Part shown: piece after piece, positions 1 through 4,629 of the stretch
Numbering within the stretch: the stretch's first letter is position 1
Layout: every line of letters begins with the position of its first letter
NCBI GenBank assembly: GCA_051001995.1
Contig: JBPCMT010000105.1
Span: forward strand, 1 to 7,389
Length of the DNA stretch: 7,389 nt
Reading direction: 5' to 3'
Source of the DNA: CAWEHQ01 sp051001995
GTDB lineage: Bacteria > Actinomycetota > Thermoleophilia > Solirubrobacterales > Thermoleophilaceae
Position numbers and translations under genes: made by a program
The notes under the pieces: generated by a model
Database searches by the model: none
Seen by the model: only the letters and a program-made list of their open reading frames with translations
Told to the model about the DNA's origin: nothing

Positions 1-762
1 CCCGGAGGGGAGGCGCATCCGCGCCTCCATGTATCCGTAGCGGAAGTTGAACGACGGCTTGGATTGGATCAAGCCCGAGGTGTAGTCGAAGGTCTCGCCG
101 GAGTAGGGGCTGACCGTCCGCTCGCGCTTCGCGACGAGCCGCAGACAGCCGTTGGCCTCCCTCAGGTTCTCCCGGCGGTACCACTGCGCCTCGCCGTTGC
201 CCCAGTTCGAGTGGATCATGTCGCCCGACCGCGGGTACTTCCAGTCCCACTTGGTCGTGTTGAGCTCCGCGTCGTTGAACTCGTCCCTGAAGGCGAGCCT
301 CCAAGGTCCGCCGGCTGGCTCGTTCACCTCCCCCCCGCCGCATTCGCGCTCCGACGGCGTCGTGCTCTGGGCGGGCGCGTCGGGGTTCCTGACCCTGAAC
401 TTCCTTCTCGGCCTCAGGTCGAACCACCTCCGTCCGTTGAAGGTGTAGGCGATCCGCGATCGATACCTCCCGGGCGGGAGCCTCGTCGACACGGAGAACG
501 ACCTCCTTCCGTCGATCCTTGGCGAGCGATGGCCGAAGTCATGGTGTCGACCGGAGGCATCGCGCGTTGCCACGACCACCTGGTCGAAGGACCGAGGCCT
601 GCCGGTCGAGATCCGGTAATCGCTGCTGACTCTCGACCCCCGCACGGACACGTCGAAGTCGCGCAGGGTCACCGCAGCCGCGCTGTCCGCGCGCGCGGCG
701 AGGCCCGCGGTCACGAGGACCACCAGGCAGGCCACGACACCGTGGCGTCCGAAGGCCTTCAT
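1..762 (-). CDS. Secreted glycoside hydrolase family 16 protein (laminarinase-like), 5' part only
   Basis: The reading frame is open for 254 codons from an ATG at 762 to the left edge, so the gene is cut by the window. Residues 1-30 form a signal peptide: short basic start, hydrophobic stretch VVACLVVLVTAGLAA, then small residues. Residues 31-125 look like a beta-rich Ig-like domain that I do not recognise. After a linker containing Cys141, a GH16 N-terminal half starts near residue 154. It shows FRDEFND, LNTTKWDW, NGEAQWY, NGCLRLVAKRE, YTSGLIQSK and YGYMEARMRLPSG, the usual order of beta-1,3-glucanase-type GH16 enzymes. The ExDxxE catalytic motif would lie just beyond the edge, so activity cannot be judged. 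GH16 enzymes cleave beta-glucans and related polysaccharides outside the cell. About 16 of 38 arginine codons are AGG or AGA, unlike the neighbouring operon, which may indicate a different origin. No clear ribosome site precedes the ATG. The family call is firm; the substrate is not. Confidence 0.87.
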   Translation of the reverse strand, partial: MKAFGRHGVVACLVVLVTAGLAARADSAAAVTLRDFDVSVRGSRVSSDYRISTGRPRSFDQVVVATRDASGRHHDFGHRSPRIDGRRSFSVSTRLPPGRYRSRIAYTFNGRRWFDLRPRRKFRVRNPDAPAQSTTPSERECGGGEVNEPAGGPWRLAFRDEFNDAELNTTKWDWKYPRSGDMIHSNWGNGEAQWYRRENLREANGCLRLVAKRERTVSPYSGETFDYTSGLIQSKPSFNFRYGYMEARMRLPSG

Positions 763-851
763 AGGTCGATGGTGCACACGTCCCAGGCGGTGGCATCGGT
801 CGCGTCGTTAACGCACACGATTCGCCCCTCGGGTGCACTGGTTTGCGACAA
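759..851 (-). CDS. Possible 30-codon upstream ORF coupled to the GH16 gene
   Basis: A short frame opens with TTG at 851, directly after an in-frame TAG, and ends with a TGA that overlaps the GH16 ATG as ATGA. The peptide would end ATAWDVCTIDL and carries two Cys residues. An internal GTG at 818 is another possible start. No Shine-Dalgarno sequence precedes either start. It could be a leader peptide coupled to GH16 translation, a decayed gene end, or chance. I see no homology. Confidence 0.18.
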   Translation of the reverse strand: MSQTSAPEGRIVCVNDATDATAWDVCTIDL

Positions 852-904
852 CTAGCCACGCAGGGTGATCGGCTTCGTGCGGGTCGCGTAGCACGGATCG
901 TCGC

Positions 905-933
905 GCCCAAGCCGCCTTCGGGCGGCTCTGGGC
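905..933. other. Strong hairpin with UUCG tetraloop
   Basis: AGCCGCC and GGCGGCT form a perfect 7-bp stem around a TTCG loop at 917-920. GCCCA (905-909) and TGGGC (929-933) extend it by five pairs past one bulged C at 928. No T-run follows on either strand, so it is not a typical intrinsic terminator. Both neighbouring genes point away from it. It could therefore be a 5' leader structure of the plus-strand operon, a block to stray transcription, or a protein-binding site. Confidence 0.55.
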
Positions 934-1026
934 TAAGCGCTCGATACATTTCCGGTCCCGGAGCGCACCCGAGCCGCTCAGTCGAGCACGCGGACCGCGG
1001 CCGCACCGACCCGCCGACAAGCGACC

Positions 1027-1031
1027 AGGAG
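1027..1031 (+). promoter_or_regulatory. Ribosome binding site that selects the TTG start at 1041
   Basis: AGGAG lies nine bases upstream of TTG at 1041. The open frame extends back to 843, but the stretch 843-1040 has no other start with comparable signals. The predicted protein also resembles malyl-CoA lyases only from about this point onward. Confidence 0.6.
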
Positions 1032-1040
1032 CAGGAACCC

Positions 1041-2159
1041 TTGCGAAATCCCCGCGCGTACGGACATGCCCTCGCCATCGGGGCGCCCGAGCCGCGGCTC
1101 GAGGTCCCGCTGCGGCCGTCGCGGATGATCCACTTCTTCGACCCGAGCAACGAGAAGATCGCCGCGAAGCTGCCGGAAATTGCGCAGACCACGGACGTTC
1201 TGCTGGGCAACCTCGAGGATGCCATCCCCGCGGACCGCAAGGAGGCGGCGCGCGAGGGGCTCGTGAGGGCGGGACGCGAGGTCGACCTCGGCCAGACCGC
1301 GCTCTGGACGCGGATCAACAGCCTCGACAGCCCGTGGGTCCTCGACGACCTGCTTCGGTTGATCCCCGAGATCGGCGACAGGCTCGAGGTGGTCATGGTG
1401 CCCAAGGTCGAGGGCCCCTGGGACATCCACTACATCGACCGACTGCTGGCGCAGCTCGAGGCGAAGCATCGGATCGAGCGGCCGATCCTCGTCCACGCGA
1501 TCCTCGAGACCGCGCTCGGCGTGGCGAACCTCGAGGAGATCGCGACCGCCAGCCCGCGCATGCAGGGCATGAGCTTCGGACCCGCGGACCTGGCGGCGTC
1601 GCGGCGGATGAAGACCACCCGCGTCGGCGGCGGCCACCCCGGCTACACCGTCCTCGCCGACCCCGACCGCGAGGACCCGCAGGCGCCGCGGCCGAGCGCC
1701 CAGCAGGACCTCTGGCACTACTCGATCGGTCGCATGGTGGACGCCTGCACGGCCACCGGGATCTTTCCGTTCTACGGCCCGTTCGGCGACATCGCCGACG
1801 AGGCCGGCTGCGAGGCCCAGTTCCGCGCGGCGTTCCTGATGGGCTGCGTCGGCGCCTGGAGCCGTCATCCGCGCCAGATCGCGATCGCCAAGCGCGTCTT
1901 CAGCCCCGAGCCCGAGGAGGTCCGCTTCGCGAAGAAGGTGCTCGAGGCGATCCCCGACGGCCGCGGCGTCCACATGATCGACGGCAAGATGCAGGACGAC
2001 GCCACCTGGAAGCAGTGCAAGGTGATGGTCTCGCTGGCGGAGATGCTGGCCGCGAAGGACCCGGAGCTGGCCGAGGCGTACGGGCTGTCCGGCGATGCGG
2101 CGGCCGAGAACGGCGCGGCCGCCGACCCGAGCCGCACGGCCGGCTCCGCCGCCCGCTAG
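1041..2159 (+). CDS. mcl: Malyl-CoA lyase-type CoA ester lyase (HpcH/HpaI aldolase, CitE superfamily)
   Basis: Cytoplasmic Mg-dependent lyase that would split L-malyl-CoA into acetyl-CoA and glyoxylate, reversibly. From the TTG start the protein is 372 residues. It has the TIM-barrel signatures of the family: GNLEDAIP (residues 56-63), RINSLDS with catalytic-type Arg91, VPKVEGP (120-126), LETALG with metal-ligand Glu156, FGPADLAAS with metal-ligand Asp183, YGPFGD (245-250), and MIDGKM with Asp314, which corresponds to the Asp supplied across the subunit interface in malyl-CoA lyases. From memory it resembles the Chloroflexus-type malyl/beta-methylmalyl/citramalyl-CoA lyase (AIGAPEP, HFFDPSNEK, DLWHY, DGKMQDDATWK) more than citrate lyase CitE. 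Broader substrates such as beta-methylmalyl-CoA or citramalyl-CoA therefore remain possible. About 25 Ala/Gly-rich residues at the C-terminus exceed the family core. It is the first gene of the operon; a ligase beta subunit starts 12 bases downstream. Confidence 0.86.
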   Translation: MRNPRAYGHALAIGAPEPRLEVPLRPSRMIHFFDPSNEKIAAKLPEIAQTTDVLLGNLEDAIPADRKEAAREGLVRAGREVDLGQTALWTRINSLDSPWVLDDLLRLIPEIGDRLEVVMVPKVEGPWDIHYIDRLLAQLEAKHRIERPILVHAILETALGVANLEEIATASPRMQGMSFGPADLAASRRMKTTRVGGGHPGYTVLADPDREDPQAPRPSAQQDLWHYSIGRMVDACTATGIFPFYGPFGDIADEAGCEAQFRAAFLMGCVGAWSRHPRQIAIAKRVFSPEPEEVRFAKKVLEAIPDGRGVHMIDGKMQDDATWKQCKVMVSLAEMLAAKDPELAEAYGLSGDAAAENGAAADPSRTAGSAAR

Positions 2160-2171
2160 CTTGCGCGCCGC

Positions 2172-3461
2172 GTGAGGCTCTTCGAGTACGAGTCGCGGCG
2201 CGTCCTGGCGCGCGAGGGCATCCCGCTGTCCGAGCACGGGTTCGCGACCACGGCCGAGGAGGCACGCCAGATCGCCGAGCGGATCGGCGGCCCGCTCGTG
2301 ATCAAGTCGCAGGTGCTCACCGGCGGGCGCATGAAGGCCGGCGGCGTCAAGTTCGCCGACACGCCGGACGAAGCGGAGGCGCACGCGCGCGACATCCTCG
2401 CGCTCGAGATCGGCGGGCACATGCCCCGCGGCGTCCTGGTCGACGCCCGCGCCGAGATCAAGCAGGAGTACTACGCCGGCGTGATCTACGACGGCGTGCG
2501 GAAGCTGCCGACGTTCGTGTTCTCCGACATGGGCGGCATCGACATCGAGGAGGTGGCCGAGTCGCACCCCGACCGGATCGGCCGCGGGCACCTGTCCACC
2601 GTGCTGCCGCACATGGACTTCCGCGCGAAGGACGTCGTCGCCTCCCTGGGGATCACCGGCTCGGAGCTGAACCGGCTGACGCCGATCCTCTCGCGGCTTG
2701 CCCGCCTGTTCGTCTCCTACGACATGACGCTCGCCGAGATCAACCCGCTCGCGCAGCTCGGGGACGGGACGTTCGTCGCCGTCGACGCGCACATGGACAT
2801 GGAGACCGAGGGGCGCCCGCGACAGAAGGAGCTGCTCGCCGAGCTCGGGGTCTCCGACGAGGAGACGCGCGAGGCGCGCGAGCCGACCGATTTCGAGATC
2901 GAGGGCGAGCGCGTCGACGCCGTGGACCACCGCGGCGTGGCAGGCAACGTGACCGAGTTCGACGGCAACCTCGGGCTGGTGATCGGCGCCGGGGGCGGCT
3001 CGCTGACGCTGTTCGACGCGGTCCAGACCCACGGCGGCCGGCCCGCGAACTACTGCGAGATCGGCGGCAACCCGAGCGTCTCGAAGGCGTGCAACCTAAC
3101 CAAGCTGGTGCTCTCGAAGCCGGGCGTCGAGCGGATCGCCGTGATGATGTCCACGGTCTCGAACACGCGCGTCGACATCGTGGCGCGCGGAGTGGTGAAG
3201 GCGTGCGTCGAGCTCGGCCATGACCCGTCGGAGAAGATCGCGATCTTCCGCATCCCGGGCGCCTGGGAGGACGAGGGCTTCAAGATCCTCGAGCGCTACG
3301 GGGTCGAGTACTGCGACCGCACCGTCTCGATGCACGAGGCGGCGCGGCGGGCGGTCGAGAAGGTCGCCGGCACGGCCACGGCGGGGGCCGGAGACGGGCG
3401 CACCCCCGACCGCGAGGCGCAGGTCACGAGCCGCACCTCCGGCGAGGTCGAGGAGGTCTAG
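2172..3461 (+). CDS. Malate/succinate-CoA ligase beta subunit, ATP-grasp (SucC/MtkA family)
   Basis: The beta chain of an ATP-dependent acid-CoA ligase, which binds nucleotide and works as a heteromer with the alpha chain encoded next. From a GTG start the protein is 429 residues. The ATP-grasp part shows FEYESRRVL at the N-terminus, VIKSQ with Lys45, GGRMKAGGVK (51-60), AEINPL (188-193) and Asp205. The C-terminal CoA-ligase domain shows FDGNLGLVIGAGGGSL (263-278) and HGGRPANYCEIGGNPS (287-302). The loop that in succinyl-CoA synthetase reads roughly NIFGGIxRCD is here MMSTVSNTRVD (325-335), so this is not a housekeeping SucC. Next to a malyl-CoA lyase, malate is the most likely acid; citramalate, succinate or another dicarboxylate is possible. 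The last 30 or so residues are a Thr/Gly/Glu-rich tail absent from standard SucC. The start matches the usual N-terminus, but no clear ribosome site precedes it, so coupling to the upstream gene is likely. Confidence 0.83.
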   Translation: MRLFEYESRRVLAREGIPLSEHGFATTAEEARQIAERIGGPLVIKSQVLTGGRMKAGGVKFADTPDEAEAHARDILALEIGGHMPRGVLVDARAEIKQEYYAGVIYDGVRKLPTFVFSDMGGIDIEEVAESHPDRIGRGHLSTVLPHMDFRAKDVVASLGITGSELNRLTPILSRLARLFVSYDMTLAEINPLAQLGDGTFVAVDAHMDMETEGRPRQKELLAELGVSDEETREAREPTDFEIEGERVDAVDHRGVAGNVTEFDGNLGLVIGAGGGSLTLFDAVQTHGGRPANYCEIGGNPSVSKACNLTKLVLSKPGVERIAVMMSTVSNTRVDIVARGVVKACVELGHDPSEKIAIFRIPGAWEDEGFKILERYGVEYCDRTVSMHEAARRAVEKVAGTATAGAGDGRTPDREAQVTSRTSGEVEEV

Positions 3462-3471
3462 CCGGCAGCTG

Positions 3472-4380
3472 ATGCTGATCGACGAGTCCACCACCTTCAT
3501 CGTGCAGGGCATCACCGGCCGCGAGGCGGTGAACCTCACGCGCGAGTGCCTCGACTACGGATCGCGGATCGTCGGCGGGGTCACGCCCGGCCGCCGCGGC
3601 CGGGAGGTGCACGGCGTGCCGGTCTACGACTCGGTCGCCCAGCTCGTGGACGAGGCCGGCGAGGTTCCGGACGGATCTGTCGTGACGGTCCCCCCCGCGT
3701 TCACCCGCGACGCCGTCTTCGAGGCGATCGAGGCCGGCGTGAAGCTGATCGTGATCGTGACCGAGCGCATCCCCCGCTACGACGTCGCGCAGATGGTCGA
3801 GCTCGCGGCGCTGCGCGGCGCGCGCATCATCGGCCCCAACTGTCTCGGCGTCATTCGGCCGGGCGTGGCCAAGATGGGCGGCATCGGCGGCCCCGCGAAG
3901 GACGCCGCCAAGGCCTACCAGCCAGGCCCGGTCGGGGTGATGTCGCGCAGCGGCGGCATGACCACCGAGATCTCCTCGACGCTCACGATGGCCGGCCTCG
4001 GCGTGTCCACGGCGGTGTCGATCGGCGGCGACGCGATCATCGGCTCCACCTACGCCGAGCTGATGCCGCTGTTCGAGGCCGACGAGCAGACAGAGGCGAT
4101 CGTGATCTACTCGGAGCCGGGCGGCCGGATGGAGGCCGAGCTCGCGCGCTGGGTGACCGACAACCGGTCGCGGCTGCCGATCGTCGCGTTCATGGCGGGG
4201 CGCTTCATGGACGCGATGCCCGGCATGAGCTTCGGCCACGCCGGCACGATCGTCGAGGGCAAGGCCGATACCGCGGCCGAGAAGATCGCCCGTCTCGAGT
4301 CGGCCGGGATCCGCGTCGCGGAGGAGATCGCCGAGATCCCCGGGCTCGTCTCCGAGCGGATCGGAAAAGCGGTCGCCTGA
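3472..4380 (+). CDS. Malate/succinate-CoA ligase alpha subunit (SucD/MtkB family)
   Basis: The alpha chain of the same ligase: it binds CoA and carries the phosphohistidine that relays phosphate from ATP to the acid. The protein is 302 residues, a normal length for SucD or MtkB. Visible motifs are FIVQGITG (9-16, CoA-binding Rossmann fold), GGVTPG (35-40), IGPNCLGVI (120-128), GVMSRSGGMT (155-164), SIGGDAIIGS (183-192), YSEPGG in place of the usual GEIGG with Glu215 (213-218), and FGHAGTIV with the phospho-acceptor His256. I chose ATG 3472 because the next residues, LIDESTTFIVQGITG, match the family N-terminus; the open frame extends further upstream only inside the beta gene. AGGAGG at 3451-3456 lies 15 bases upstream, rather far for a ribosome site. 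The gene follows the beta gene by 10 bases and shares one base with the ferredoxin gene after it. Confidence 0.87.
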   Translation: MLIDESTTFIVQGITGREAVNLTRECLDYGSRIVGGVTPGRRGREVHGVPVYDSVAQLVDEAGEVPDGSVVTVPPAFTRDAVFEAIEAGVKLIVIVTERIPRYDVAQMVELAALRGARIIGPNCLGVIRPGVAKMGGIGGPAKDAAKAYQPGPVGVMSRSGGMTTEISSTLTMAGLGVSTAVSIGGDAIIGSTYAELMPLFEADEQTEAIVIYSEPGGRMEAELARWVTDNRSRLPIVAFMAGRFMDAMPGMSFGHAGTIVEGKADTAAEKIARLESAGIRVAEEIAEIPGLVSERIGKAVA

Positions 4381-4616
4381 TGGCCGGCCTCTTCATCGAC
4401 GTCGTGGTTGCGGACTCGGCGCGCGAAGACGCCGAGCTGGCGCGCAAGCTCGAGCAGGTGTGCCCGGTGGACATCTACGCCGAGCGCGACGGACGCGTGG
4501 AGGTCGTGCAGGAGAACCTCGACGAGTGCGTCCTCTGCGAGCTCTGCCTCGACGCCGCGCCCCTCGGCGCCGTGCGCGTGCTGAAGCTCTACGACGGAAC
4601 CGCCCTGCGCGAGTAG
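4380..4616 (+). CDS. Small single-cluster [4Fe-4S] ferredoxin-like protein
   Basis: A 78-residue protein whose ATG overlaps the preceding TGA by one base (TGATG). No clear ribosome site is visible, so translation is probably coupled. It has exactly four cysteines: Cys28 in VCPVDIY, and Cys50, Cys53 and Cys56 in CVLCELC. In bacterial ferredoxins the CP cysteine of one half and the CxxCxxC of the other half bind the same cluster, so these four can hold one [4Fe-4S]. The CP-first, CxxCxxC-second order resembles FixX-type ferredoxin-like proteins. The second CP cysteine is replaced (LDAAP), so the other cluster has been lost. There is no signal peptide or membrane segment. It would carry electrons in the cytoplasm, but its partner is unknown: the lyase and ligase encoded upstream are not redox enzymes. 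Candidates are acyl-CoA dehydrogenase or ETF-type systems, or an oxidoreductase acting on glyoxylate or acetyl-CoA products encoded elsewhere. Confidence 0.78.
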   Translation: MAGLFIDVVVADSAREDAELARKLEQVCPVDIYAERDGRVEVVQENLDECVLCELCLDAAPLGAVRVLKLYDGTALRE

Positions 4617-4629
4617 TTCGACGCGCGCG
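4617..4629. other. Convergent gene junction without a clear terminator
   Basis: Only 13 bases separate the ferredoxin stop from the phosphatase stop on the other strand. A 12-bp perfect palindrome, GACGCGCGCGTC at 4620-4631, straddles the phosphatase stop codon. It would make at most a short 4-bp stem and has no T-run. I see no intrinsic terminator for either transcript. Confidence 0.35.

Larger units (their letters stand above)
763..1040. promoter_or_regulatory. Divergent intergenic region between GH16 and malyl-CoA lyase genes
   Basis: Promoters for both divergent genes must lie here or beyond. The only plus-strand -10-like hexamer I see is TACATT at 945-950, with no convincing -35 at the expected spacing. 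An inverted repeat, GCGCTC at 937-942 and GAGCGC at 961-966, flanks that hexamer and could be an operator. No convincing sigma-70 promoter is visible for the GH16 gene. The region also holds the hairpin at 905-933 and the micro-ORF at 759-851. No transcription factor gene sits next to it. Confidence 0.4.

Noticed and set aside
64..855. A 263-codon plus-strand frame opposite the GH16 gene
   Set aside because: Its composition is Pro/Arg/Val shadow-like, whereas the minus strand gives a signal peptide and ordered GH16 motifs.
870..966. A tRNA or small structured RNA gene in the divergent gap
   Set aside because: The UUCG hairpin suggested an RNA, but there is no T-loop GTTC consensus, acceptor pairing or cloverleaf.
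843..1040. N-terminal extension of the lyase to ATG 843
   Set aside because: The extra 66 residues cross the hairpin region, have no family similarity, and AGGAG sits correctly for TTG 1041.
978..3032. A 684-codon open frame on the minus strand opposite the lyase and ligase genes
   Set aside because: It has the repetitive Arg/Ala/Leu/Val/Asp/His composition of an antisense shadow in GC-rich DNA and no recognisable motif. The plus-strand genes beneath it have clear catalytic residues.
1334..3223. A 629-codon plus-strand frame spanning two genes
   Set aside because: It is Arg/Gly/Ala-rich in the manner of an out-of-frame reading and crosses the boundary of two well-supported genes.
3220..3471. 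N-terminal extension of the ligase alpha subunit into the beta gene
   Set aside because: The extension is Arg/Ser-rich frame-shadow sequence. The alpha family starts at about MLIDESTTF, encoded from 3472.
1041..4380. Citryl-CoA synthetase/citryl-CoA lyase or ATP-citrate lyase set
   Set aside because: Citryl-CoA lyase of the reductive TCA cycle is citrate-synthase-like, while this lyase is of the CitE/malyl-CoA lyase type. Citrate as ligase substrate is not excluded but is less likely.
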